Shown here in pieces: positions 34,416 to 44,100 of a stretch of 64,000 nucleotides of DNA (positions are counted from its first letter, which is position 1; the number at the start of each line of letters is the position of its first letter). This DNA is from Oligoflexia bacterium (GTDB lineage: Bacteria; Bdellovibrionota; Bacteriovoracia; Bacteriovoracales; Bacteriovoracaceae). The position numbers were made by a program, and so were the translations under genes. The DNA lies in NCBI GenBank assembly GCA_024229115.1, contig JAAEST010000053.1, positions 310,001 to 374,000 of the forward strand, given 5' to 3'. The notes beneath the pieces are model-generated. The model worked only from the letters and a program-made list of their open reading frames with translations. It searched no databases and was not told the DNA's origin.

Positions 34416-36566
34416 CTATTTCCCTTTTTTCGCTACTTTCTTCTTAGCTACTTTCTTCTTAGCTACTTTCTTTTTTGCAGTCTTTTTCTTCGTCTTTTTT
34501 GAAGACGAAGTTGCAGTTTTCTTTTTAGCTGTAGTCTTTTTCTTCGTCTTTTTTGAAGACGAAGTAGCTGCTTTCGCTTTCAGACCCTTTGAAACTGAGA
34601 TTGATTCAGCACCTTCAGCACTATCATCAATGAGTAGACCTTTTCTTAAGCTGGCGTCTTTGCCAAAACAAACATTAAGCATCGCCTTAGCGTCATTCGC
34701 ACTATCAGCTGTAATGATTGTGTAATTTTCTTTACTCATCACATACTTCCAAGCTTCAGGAGACATTTCCCCTAGTCCTTTGTTTCTGTGAATCTCTTTA
34801 ATTTTTGAACCATGAGTCTTCTTAATTTTTTCTAACTGGTCAGGACTCTCAACATAGAGAGTTTCTTTCCCAGTCACAACTTCAAAAAGAGGAGCTTTAG
34901 CTAATTGAATGGCCTTCTGTTCAAATAGCTCAGGCCAAAAAGTATAGAAGAAGTTCGTTAACAGAGTATTGATATGACCACCGTCGACATCTGAGTCAGC
35001 AAGAAAAACTATTCTAGAGAATCTGAGCTTATCCCAATCAACTTCTTGCCCAAGGGTAAGACCGATTGAGGCCATAATATCTGTAAATTCTTGGTTATTA
35101 ATAATATCTTTGATTGTTGCCTGCGCCACATTCATTGGCTTCCCTTTAAGGGCAATCCCACCGTGATACAGTTTATTACGAGCCGATCTCAAACCACCAA
35201 TGGCCGAGTCCCCCTCACAAATAAAAAGTGTACAAAGATCTCTTTTCTTTCTTTCGTTGGCATCAAGGAGTTTTTCAACTCTTTGCTTCTTAGATCTCTT
35301 TCCTTTCTTAGAAGCTTCTTTCAACATTTGAAACTTATGGCGAGACTTTCCTCTTTCCATAACAAGTTCTAAGAACTCTTTATTCTTTCTTAGGAATTTA
35401 TCCATGGCCTTTGTCATGACTTTTTCAATTCCCTTATCAAGATTTGAATCTTTCACAAGCTTACGTTTTGTTTGTGATTCAAATCTTGGGTTTGGCATGG
35501 TGATCCCAAGAACAAAAGTCAGACCAGTAAGAACATCATTATCTACAAGAGTGATCTTTTCTTTCTTGGCCTGTCTTTCAAGCTTATCTTTGATGGTATT
35601 GATAAAGAGACGACGGAAACGGTCTTGGTGAGACCCACCATCAAATGTTGGTGTTGAGTTTACGAAAGAAATAAACTTCTCTCTTTCTTCGCTCGTTTTA
35701 TCAATACAAACTGAAAGGTGCATATCAATACGCCCCTTCACTTTCTTCTTTTTTACATTCGTCGTTTCATAGACATAGTGCTCATCTAAAATTTGCTGAG
35801 CACCCTCTTCATTGACCATTCTTGCTAATTCAAAAAGTCCCTTTTTAAAATGAAACTTTTCTTTGTTGAAGTAGAAAGTCAGTCCAGGATTATTAAGAGC
35901 TAAATCAATAATTCTCTTTCTTAAAAGCTCTTTATCAATTTTTGGATTCTTATAAACTTCTTTCGCTAATCTTAATTCGATTTTTACACCCGAGTGACCT
36001 TTAAAAGTTTTCGGCTTACTCTTCTTAACTTTCAAAGCCCCATCAATAAAGGTGATCGTTTGTTCTTTCTTTGTATTATAATGACGAACGGTGGCCTTAA
36101 ACTCATCACTTGTAAGACAAGTAGCCGCGGCACCAAGACCGTTTTGTCCAAGAGTACGATGAAGAAATCCCTTCTTATCAGTTTCTTCATCTTTAAATTT
36201 TGAACCTGTTCTAAATTCAGAATAAACTTGCTCAATCTTCTTTAGTGGAAAACCAATTCCATTATCTTCAACAGTTACAGTCAGCCCATCATCACTAAGA
36301 GTTGTATGAACTTCTGTCACATTTCCACGGTAATATTCATCAATACAGTTATCGAGAATTTCTTCGACTGCTTTTGACTTCGCAGGGTGAAATTTTACAG
36401 TTTTGAACTCGACGCCTTTGTTCGAATAAACATAGGTATCGAGATCTTCATTATGGTTGGAACCAAAAACGAGAGTGACTCTATTTCGAGTGTGCCAACG
36501 CTGATCTTTACTCTCAATCTCAGCTTCTTTGGCTTTACCTTTTCTTTTTACGCGCTCAATGGCCAT
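34416..36566 (-). CDS. parE: type IIA topoisomerase subunit B with H1-like tail (ParE-like)
   Basis: The ATPase subunit of the pair, 716 residues. It has a GHKL ATPase domain (EEILDNCIDEYYRG near residue 68, DNGIGFPL, LGQNGLGAAATC), a transducer domain, and a TOPRIM domain with FICEGDSAIGGLRSAR and the metal site DSDVDGGH. KGLGEM near residue 610 completes the family pattern. The sequence around SAIGGLRSARNKLY recalls phage T4 and eukaryotic topoisomerase II. The last 60 residues are almost only K, A, T, S and V (repeats of AKKKV and SSSKKTKKKT), like histone H1. The start at 36566 lies upstream of VKRKGK. Relaxation or decatenation is the likely job; gyrase-type supercoiling is less likely without the partner's C-terminal domain. 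Confidence 0.87.
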   Translation of the reverse strand: MAIERVKRKGKAKEAEIESKDQRWHTRNRVTLVFGSNHNEDLDTYVYSNKGVEFKTVKFHPAKSKAVEEILDNCIDEYYRGNVTEVHTTLSDDGLTVTVEDNGIGFPLKKIEQVYSEFRTGSKFKDEETDKKGFLHRTLGQNGLGAAATCLTSDEFKATVRHYNTKKEQTITFIDGALKVKKSKPKTFKGHSGVKIELRLAKEVYKNPKIDKELLRKRIIDLALNNPGLTFYFNKEKFHFKKGLFELARMVNEEGAQQILDEHYVYETTNVKKKKVKGRIDMHLSVCIDKTSEEREKFISFVNSTPTFDGGSHQDRFRRLFINTIKDKLERQAKKEKITLVDNDVLTGLTFVLGITMPNPRFESQTKRKLVKDSNLDKGIEKVMTKAMDKFLRKNKEFLELVMERGKSRHKFQMLKEASKKGKRSKKQRVEKLLDANERKKRDLCTLFICEGDSAIGGLRSARNKLYHGGIALKGKPMNVAQATIKDIINNQEFTDIMASIGLTLGQEVDWDKLRFSRIVFLADSDVDGGHINTLLTNFFYTFWPELFEQKAIQLAKAPLFEVVTGKETLYVESPDQLEKIKKTHGSKIKEIHRNKGLGEMSPEAWKYVMSKENYTIITADSANDAKAMLNVCFGKDASLRKGLLIDDSAEGAESISVSKGLKAKAATSSSKKTKKKTTAKKKTATSSSKKTKKKTAKKKVAKKKVAKKKVAKKGK
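34432..34565 (-). repeat. repeats encoding the lysine-rich tail of the ParE-like protein
   Basis: Two kinds of repeat lie here. About three tandem copies of a 15-base unit (plus strand GCTACTTTCTTCTTA) occupy 34432-34475. An exact 33-base direct repeat occurs at 34479-34511 and 34533-34565, each copy containing a nine-base-pair hairpin (CTTCGTCTT and its complement). Confidence 0.85.
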
Positions 36567-36683
36567 AAGCGAAAATCCTCTTTATTATATAAAAAAGTGT
36601 ATAGTTCTATGAGTTTTGGACGCACTTTCAACAAGATGGCCCTACCTTAGGTTAAGGGGCCATGGGGAGCAAGAAAAGGCACA

Positions 36684-37274
36684 ATGCACAAGGTCGCGAC
36701 TATAATATTTATTTCCATCGTACTAATGGCCAGTGTTAAAGCACAGTTTTCACTGAATTCGTTGCCAAAATTTCCGAATAAAGCACAGTTAAAAAAACTA
36801 GAAAAAAATCATATTCTCTCTTATTCAGAGGTTGAAAGCGAAGCGTCATCACAATCTCTTAAGTTCCACATCTTTGGTCTGCACCCTAAAAAATGTCAGA
36901 TCGCCCTTTCAAAAATTTCTCGTTATGAGAATTACCAAGATTATTTAGGTGTTGTTAAAAAGAGTACTTATGAGAATAAAGTCATCTACTTAGAACTCTC
37001 CCACCTACTACTTCCCTTTGATATGAGTATGAAGTTTAAAATGGAACGAGTTTCAAAACCTGGTCATTATAAATTTTCTTTTAATCAAGGCTTTCTCTCT
37101 GGTCTTCAAGGAGATGTGATTATTTCTAAATATGAAAGTCGTTGTCTTTTCGTAGGAAGATCCTATTGGAAAGGAAAAGACTCAGGAATAAGTGATTCTA
37201 TCTTTTCATTCTTCACCAAACAGCTCACTAAAATAACAATGGAAACACTGTTTAAGATTTCAAAAACATACTGA
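36684..37274 (+). CDS. secreted protein of unknown function, possibly SRPBCC-like
   Basis: A 196-residue protein with signal peptide MHKVATIIFISIVLMASVKA followed by QFSLN. The mature part has a strand pattern and a GHYKFSFNQGFLSGLQGDVII segment that vaguely recalls START/SRPBCC ligand-binding proteins, with a closing long helix (FFTKQLTKITMETLFKI). This resemblance is weak. AAAAGG lies close upstream of the ATG. It stands alone between the topoisomerase operon and the GNAT gene. Confidence 0.65.
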   Translation: MHKVATIIFISIVLMASVKAQFSLNSLPKFPNKAQLKKLEKNHILSYSEVESEASSQSLKFHIFGLHPKKCQIALSKISRYENYQDYLGVVKKSTYENKVIYLELSHLLLPFDMSMKFKMERVSKPGHYKFSFNQGFLSGLQGDVIISKYESRCLFVGRSYWKGKDSGISDSIFSFFTKQLTKITMETLFKISKTY

Positions 37275-37353
37275 TTAGCGTTACGTATTTCTAAGTGACA
37301 AATGCTCGGAATGCTCCTATAAAAGGTGATCGGCAACCCACGGAGACACCCAT

Positions 37354-37788
37354 TTGAAAGTTTTAAGAATTAACGCTTCAGATACATATGAAATAAGAAA
37401 CCAGATGTTAAGACCTGGACTTCCTATTGAATCATGTCACTTTGAGCGAGATGAAGAAGAACAAACTTTTCACCTCGGTGCTTTCGTCGATAATAAGTTA
37501 GTAAGTGTTGCGAGCTTTTATTTTGAAAAAAATGGAACTTTTGATGACCCTTACCAATATCGCTTAAGAGGAATGGCCACTCTCCCTGATCATCAGAAGA
37601 AAGGTCTTTCTCGTGAACTTCTTAAAATGGCCTTTCCAATTATTAAGCAAAATATGTGCTCACTACTTTGGTGTAATGCTCGTGAAAAAGCGACAGGTTT
37701 CTATCAAACTGTTGGCTTTGAAAAAATTGGTGAAGAATTCGATATTCAAGATATCGGACCTCACTACCTCATGTTCAAAAGAGTTTAA
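37354..37788 (+). CDS. GNAT-family N-acetyltransferase
   Basis: A 144-residue cytoplasmic acyl-CoA-dependent transferase. RLRGMATLPDHQKKGLSRELL near residues 69-90 is the acetyl-CoA pyrophosphate-binding segment of the fold, and the closing ATGFYQTVGFEKIGEEF is typical of GNAT motif B. The substrate is unknown. The start is a TTG at 37354 with GGAG seven bases upstream. It overlaps the convergent hydrolase gene by four bases. Confidence 0.88.
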   Translation: MKVLRINASDTYEIRNQMLRPGLPIESCHFERDEEEQTFHLGAFVDNKLVSVASFYFEKNGTFDDPYQYRLRGMATLPDHQKKGLSRELLKMAFPIIKQNMCSLLWCNAREKATGFYQTVGFEKIGEEFDIQDIGPHYLMFKRV

Positions 37789-38789
37789 TTAAATTTTTTT
37801 AAAAATTTCTTAGTTTCAGAGATAACTTGATCACGATATTGATCAACTTCCTGAAAGACTTCGTGCTTTGATCCAAAAATATAAACACGCTTACATAACT
37901 GATTCACACGACATAATTCAGTCTGTCTTTGATAGAGAGAAAAGTGTTCTTTCTGAGCTTGGAAAATTAACATTGGTATTCCTTTTAAAAGCTCTCTTTT
38001 CTTATAGATTTTTCTTCCTGCTTTCAGGGCCTCATGAACCCAATTCACAGTCGTTGATCCCATTAGTAATGAGCGGTCACTTTCACTTACCCATTTGGCC
38101 ATATTATGACGGGCCAAACTATGGGTGACTGTATTCTCTTCAAAAGTCCAATAACTATCATTAGGACCTCCACCAGGAACATAATCTCTCTTTTTTCCCA
38201 GCAGTTTCAATATTCTCGTTAAACGAATTGTTCCTTTCTCTGTTCTATCCCTGAGCATTATCTCAATCATTGGAGCAGACATCACCATTCCATCGAAGAG
38301 TTTTGGATAAATTTGTTGGGCCTGAAGACCAATGGCCCCTCCCATAGAATGGGCCAGAAAAAGAACATTTTGATATTTCTTTTTAAGCTCAAGTTTATCC
38401 ACAAAGATCTTCAGATCTTTTGCATAGTCAGAGAACTTTTCGACATAGCCTTTTTGAGGGTCTGTTAATAACCTCGCACTTCGTCCTTGTCCTCGAGAAT
38501 CGAGCAGGAAAATATCAATATTTTCATCTTTCAGATCGTAGACTAGCTCAGCATACTTATCGATAGGTTCAGTTCTTCCACCCATAATAATGAGAGCATT
38601 CTTACCACCACGGATTACTGAGCGATAATTGAGCTCTAAATCCTCATATCCGGTTAAAACCGCTTCAGGATGGGACTGAAAAAAAGGCCAAACTTCTTTG
38701 AAGAATTTATTCTCATATCCACTCTCACTGATGGCCCAGCTTGTGTGGAGAAAGAAGATAGAACATAGTAAAATTAATAACTTATTCAT
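37785..38789 (-). CDS. secreted alpha/beta hydrolase (lysophospholipase-like)
   Basis: A 334-residue serine hydrolase with a signal peptide (MNKLLILLCSIFFLHTSWA), so it acts in the periplasm or outside. It has the monoacylglycerol lipase/PldB pattern: LLDSRGQGRSARLL, the nucleophile elbow FLAHSMGG with serine near residue 147, the lid helices with GGPNDSY, and a closing histidine (GSKHEVFQEVD). A membrane lipid or lysophospholipid substrate is likely but inferred. AAGGG lies upstream of the ATG. It could be a substrate of the type II secretion system in this window, but nothing proves it. Confidence 0.83.
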   Translation of the reverse strand: MNKLLILLCSIFFLHTSWAISESGYENKFFKEVWPFFQSHPEAVLTGYEDLELNYRSVIRGGKNALIIMGGRTEPIDKYAELVYDLKDENIDIFLLDSRGQGRSARLLTDPQKGYVEKFSDYAKDLKIFVDKLELKKKYQNVLFLAHSMGGAIGLQAQQIYPKLFDGMVMSAPMIEIMLRDRTEKGTIRLTRILKLLGKKRDYVPGGGPNDSYWTFEENTVTHSLARHNMAKWVSESDRSLLMGSTTVNWVHEALKAGRKIYKKRELLKGIPMLIFQAQKEHFSLYQRQTELCRVNQLCKRVYIFGSKHEVFQEVDQYRDQVISETKKFLKKFN

Positions 38790-38854
38790 GGTTTAACCCT
38801 TATTTATGAGTTTTTACCAAAAATTAATTCCCTATGTAATAAGACCAGCAAATT

Positions 38855-39253
38855 TTACAAATTTTTCTTATTGATACAGATAATTTTGATCTTTTGATTG
38901 TGAATCTGCTTATATTGCTCGTCAAAACACTCTTTTTGGGTGCGAAAGACCTTAAGAGGTGCACACCTGAGATTTCTTCTTCTCTCGACGATATCAAATT
39001 CACGATTTTCTTTGCAGAGATTAAACGACTCTCTATTCACGCAGGCAAAGTGATTACTTTTACAGTCATAGATCAGATGTTCTCCGCGATAATACTTACG
39101 CGAAATTCTCGGCTCAAATCTCTTTCTTCGAATTTCATCAAGCTCATCTGATTCCACACTTTCGACTTTCTCACTTTTAGATTGCGGTTTTTCTTCCTGA
39201 GCAAATACAGGGCTAAAAAAAGTGAGAAAAATGAGTAATAAATTTATCTTCAT
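38855..39253 (-). CDS. small secreted cysteine-containing protein, unknown
   Basis: A 132-residue protein with signal peptide (KINLLLIFLTFFSPVFA) and a charged linker. The mature domain has six cysteines after residue 70 (YDCKSNHFACVN, NLCKEN, LRCAPL, KECFDE, IICINK), suggesting a compact disulfide-bonded periplasmic or extracellular fold. No family is recognised. The ATG at 39253 is preferred over an in-frame start 13 codons upstream, because signal peptide and AGG spacing fit. Confidence 0.65.
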   Translation of the reverse strand: MKINLLLIFLTFFSPVFAQEEKPQSKSEKVESVESDELDEIRRKRFEPRISRKYYRGEHLIYDCKSNHFACVNRESFNLCKENREFDIVERRRNLRCAPLKVFRTQKECFDEQYKQIHNQKIKIICINKKNL

Positions 39254-39327
39254 CCTATGACCTAAAGTGACATTTCCCTTAAATTGTAACATACTCTTAG
39301 CAACATTGTTCGATTGAAGGTTTTGAC

Positions 39328-41100
39328 ATGGATATTAAGAATTTAAATTACAACCCGGTTTTTCAAAGTATTGCAGACTCCCTCGCAACGGCCATTACTG
39401 ATCTGGCCCCTGAAGCTAAAATGGAAAGAGCTGATATTTTGAAGATGCTTTCAATTGCTCCTAATATGAAAATGGGACATATTGCCTTTGGTTGTTTTCC
39501 ATTGGCCAAGGCCCTCAAGCAAGCCCCTCCTCAAATTTCTGGAGCTCTTGCTGAAAAACTAAAACTACCAGTCCAAGTGAAAGAGGCCAAGTCAGTTGGT
39601 CCTTACCTTAACTTCTTTATCGACGAAAAAGGTGTGGGTGAAAACTATCTTGCGAAACTTTTAGATGGAAGTGCTTTCACAGAAAAACTCTTTGATGATT
39701 CTTCACGAATTATGATTGAGTATTCCCAACCAAATACACACAAAGTTCTTCACGTAGGACATATGCGTAACCTATGCTTAGGAAATGCCCTTATTCGCCT
39801 TTGTCGTTATTCAGGTCTTGATACATTGGCCGTAACATACCCAGGTGATGTTGGGACTCACGTAGCGAAATGTCTTTGGTATCTTGAATATAAAACTAAT
39901 GAGACTGCTCCTGAAACAGAAAAAGGTGCTTGGCTTGGACAGATCTATGCCAAGGCCAATACTCTCCTTGAAGATGAGAAAGGTACAGAAAAAGAAGATG
40001 AAAACCGTGCTCAACTGACGGCCATCTTAAAAGAACTCCACGACCAAAAAGGTCCTTTCTTTGAAAAATGGAAAGAGACTCGCGAGTGGTCTATCGCTCT
40101 CATGAAAGAAGCCTACTCTTGGGCCGATGTTGAATTTGATCGTTGGTTCTGGGAAAGCGAAGTTGATGCTCCAAGTATGGAGTATGCAAAAGAGCTTTAT
40201 GAGAAAGGTCTTTTAGTGAAAGATGATGGGGCCATTGGAATGAACCTTGAAGATGATAAATTAGGTTTTTGTCTTCTTATTAAGTCAGATGGAACAGGTC
40301 TCTATGCCACAAAAGATGTTGAGCTTGCGAAAGTAAAGTTTGAAGAATTCAATGTTGATCACAATGTTTACGTTGTTGATAATCGTCAGGCCTATCACTT
40401 TAAGCAAGTCTTTAAAGTTTTAGAAAAAGTTGGTTTTGAAAAAGCAAAGAACTGCTTTCACCTTGAATATGCCATGGTGGAATTACCTGATGGAGGAATG
40501 TCATCACGTAAAGGAAATATTGTTCCCCTCATGGATCTAGTTTCTCAGATGCAGTCTTATATCAAGTCACAGTATTTACAAAAGTATCTCGATGACGGTT
40601 CATGGACAGAAGCAGAAGTAGAAAAGACGGCCAAACAAATTGCCAATGGGGCCATTAAATACGGAATGACACGAATTGATAATAATCGAAAAATTGTTTT
40701 TGATATGAATGAGTGGCTAAAGCTTGATGGTGACACAGGTCCGTATCTTCAATATGTTTATGCCCGAATCAATAGTCTCTGTAAGAAAATGGAAAGTGAA
40801 GTTTCTTCGAAAATTGAATGGAGTGTTTTAACTGCGACTCAAGAACAAGCTCTTATAGTTAAGCTCATTACTTTTAACGATGTTGTGGCCAACTGTACGA
40901 AGCAACTAAAAACAATTCATCTTTGTAGCTATCTCTTTGAATTAGGAAAGCTCTTCAATAGCTTCTATGCAGAATGCCCTATTGGAAAAGCTCCTAGTGA
41001 AGAACTTAAAACGGCAAGACTTGCTCTGGCCAAGGCCACAGGTCAAGTCATGAAAAATGGTTTAAGTTTATTAGGGATTGAAGCGCCTGAGAGAATGTAA
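39328..41100 (+). CDS. argS: arginyl-tRNA synthetase
   Basis: This class I enzyme charges tRNA-Arg. In 590 residues it has the N-terminal Add1 domain, the ATP site SQPNTHKVLHVGHMRN (HIGH variant HVGH), YPGDVGTHVAK for arginine binding, MSSRKGN as the KMSKS-type region, and the DALR anticodon-binding domain (GDTGPYLQYVYARI). AAGG precedes the ATG by seven bases. Its stop codon abuts the stop of the convergent giant gene with no spacer. Confidence 0.96.
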   Translation: MDIKNLNYNPVFQSIADSLATAITDLAPEAKMERADILKMLSIAPNMKMGHIAFGCFPLAKALKQAPPQISGALAEKLKLPVQVKEAKSVGPYLNFFIDEKGVGENYLAKLLDGSAFTEKLFDDSSRIMIEYSQPNTHKVLHVGHMRNLCLGNALIRLCRYSGLDTLAVTYPGDVGTHVAKCLWYLEYKTNETAPETEKGAWLGQIYAKANTLLEDEKGTEKEDENRAQLTAILKELHDQKGPFFEKWKETREWSIALMKEAYSWADVEFDRWFWESEVDAPSMEYAKELYEKGLLVKDDGAIGMNLEDDKLGFCLLIKSDGTGLYATKDVELAKVKFEEFNVDHNVYVVDNRQAYHFKQVFKVLEKVGFEKAKNCFHLEYAMVELPDGGMSSRKGNIVPLMDLVSQMQSYIKSQYLQKYLDDGSWTEAEVEKTAKQIANGAIKYGMTRIDNNRKIVFDMNEWLKLDGDTGPYLQYVYARINSLCKKMESEVSSKIEWSVLTATQEQALIVKLITFNDVVANCTKQLKTIHLCSYLFELGKLFNSFYAECPIGKAPSEELKTARLALAKATGQVMKNGLSLLGIEAPERM

Positions 41101-44100
41101 TTAGTTCCAGATACTATTCCAAGCATTCTCGTAAGCATTAGGACCATTTTCATCCATTGCTTCTCTAATCTGTTCAGTAATTTCTTCTTTCGCCGATTCT
41201 TCAGAACTACTTGAAAGTGTTCCTAAGAATTTCGGGATAAGAATTTTATTAGAGAATGTTCTTACCGCCTTCATCCCTGATGGTGTGTTTCTCAGAGCAA
41301 ATTGGCTAGTTGTATAACGACTTCCCCAAGTGAAATCAAGATTTCTATTAAGACCTTGAAGACCTGCACCAGCGGCTTTGAATGGTAACCAGAATCCGGA
41401 CTCAATCCAGGCTTGCTTATCATCAAGTTGCTTTTGAATGATCGAACTAAAGAGCACCTCGGAAAATCCACCTTTACCTTGGTCTCGCCCAAGAGCAACT
41501 TTGGCCTGATTAATGAGGTGTTCTGGAATCGCAGTAGAGTCTAATTCACCTTTTAAAAGAGGAACAAGATAATGTTTCTTAATATTATCAAAGGCCCTCT
41601 TACCATCTCCACTGCTAAAGATTCTATGAATCATTTGCTTAGAAGCAAGGATAGAAGTAACAGAGGTACTAGCCCCTTCTGCTTTTAAGGCCTTCTCAAC
41701 TTCTTCTCTTACTGACTTACTGATAATACTTTCTATCACTCCAGTCATGAAATCAGAGTCAGCCAGGATATCGTAGAACTTATCCAGTTCAAGCACTCCA
41801 TTATTTTCACGTAGATGTTTTTTCACATCCTCTTCTAGTTTCGGTAAGGCCACAGAAACAAGAGTAGGATCATAAGCATTCACCAGATCAATATAATTAA
41901 GAATGAGCGGCTCCATACTAAGCATCATATTTATGATCGGCTCACTCTCTTCTTCGGACGCTTGATCAGTATTAGATCCAGAAGCTGGTCTTGTTTGAGT
42001 CTCAGCAGGCTCGTCTGTATCGCTACTGCTACCAAAAACTATTCGAGTCTGTTTTCCATTATGAGTATAAGAAAGGATACTTCCTATCATCTCAGAGAGA
42101 CTTTCCAGTGCTTCTTTTTGGTCTTCGCTTACGCTAAGCCTTGGGTCTGTCGACACTCTGGCAACATAGTCATCAAGTACACTTGGGGCAACGTTATTAA
42201 TCAAACAATTTTGAACTTCAGCTAATAGCCAATCTAAAGTTGCTGGAGGATTAGCTTTAGCATTGAGTACAGTTTCAAAGTAATTATCAGTCGCCATCGA
42301 AGTCGGAGTTGTATTTCCTGAGACCTGAGCGTAGTTGTCTTTCACTTGTTGTTCACACATTCTGGCCTTTCTTAAAGTTTCAGGGTTCTTGGCCAGAACA
42401 GGAGGATTCCTATTTGTTAGCTCTGAAATTAAATCAGGAATCTGCTTTAAGACGACAGTGTTAAGACAAGCATCTGAAGCACTACCAAAAGCATCGCTTA
42501 GCTGTAAGAAACTTCTCTTACCAATACATGTTTCATACTGAACTCTTGTTCTTTGAAGGAAATCTTCATACTGGTTAACTTCACTATCAAACATTCCAAT
42601 AAGGTTCTTAAATGTTTCTGGGAGGATTTCACCAGTTAGCTTCACAGTAACTCTATTCACACATTCATCAAGATTCTTATTCGGATCAAATTCTTCAGCT
42701 GAGACAGAACGATCAACAAAGAACTGTCTTGAAGTTGCTTTGTAAGCACTTACACAACTATTCATAAATGTTGAAGACTCTTGAATAATACGATCTCTTT
42801 GAGCATTTCCTTGTGGAAGTTTTTCATCAACAATCGAAGGCAGAATTTCATTGAATACTGCATATGTAGAGTCTGCTTTAAATGATGCGACAAAATTATC
42901 AAATTCTGCTTGTCTTAAAATAGGATCTTCTAAGCTTTCAATTCTTCTGATCTGCGCACGCGTATCATTATTTACTAATGATGAAGCAATTTCATCTTTT
43001 CTCTTCACTGAAATAGCATCTTTTGCCAGACGATGATTATTAAGAGTGTCTCTAAGACGATCGTCTAAGACAAAGTATGTAGATTCTACTTTTGTTGTCA
43101 TGATACAACGATCAATTTGATCATCTGAACTTTCACCTTCTCTACGAGGAGCTTCCATACAGATCTTCAGTTGCTGCTCTCCAAAATTAACGAGCCTTTG
43201 AGCTTCTTCTTCTGTATTAAAGATTCCATCAGCAAGGAGTTCCATGGCTGATTTCTGAATCACAGCAGGAGCAATCATGAGAGTTGCATCTTTCTTAAAC
43301 TCGTCAAGAACTCTTGTAAGATCACCCGAATCTTCTGAATTCACAGCTTCTGATAAGCGACGTTGATAGTCTTTACCGGATGGTGACATTAACTCACTTT
43401 GTACTCTCGTAATCATGGCCCTTACTTGAGGATTATCTTGGGCATTACCACCAAGTTGTTCTTCGATCTTTTCTTCAAGAACTTCATTAACGACAAGGAT
43501 AAGACCTTCTTCTTTAAAAGTACTTGCTGCTTGAATCACACCATCGATAGTATCAATATCTTTAATCTTATTATTAAGTCCGCGTGAAAGAACTCCAATC
43601 AATGGTTCTGCTTGTTCACCAGTCATACCACCATCAGCAAGGGCCCTTACAAGAATTGGACGTATCACAATATCTTGGACACCGCTATCTTTGAGCATTT
43701 GAGCTCCACAGTAATCGGTAACTTTCTCTTGATTAGCAAGAATTGAATCAACAGTGTTATATTTTTCCATTTCTGTTTCAAAACAAGATTGAATAAAACG
43801 TCCAATCACTGCTTTATTCTCTTCAGTAATTTCAATAAAAGAGTATTCTGGATTTTCTTTTAGTTTATCAACAACCATATCTCCAGCTGCATGATAACTT
43901 GCCCAGTTGATGGCCTGCTTAATACATTGGGCAGTCTTATTATCACTTAATTCATCTCGAGACTTAACTCTTCTGGCCTTATCTTCGGGTGATAATCCCG
44001 CTTCTTGAACAAGAACAACATCTAATTCTTGATTAAGACGAGTATTTTCAGCTGCAAAACAGGCCATAAAATTACTCTTCGTTTGATTATTACCCATGAG

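Noticed and set aside
32982-36566. Prophage origin suggested by T4-like topoisomerase features
   Set aside because: No phage structural, integrase or packaging genes are nearby and the flanking genes are ordinary chromosomal genes.
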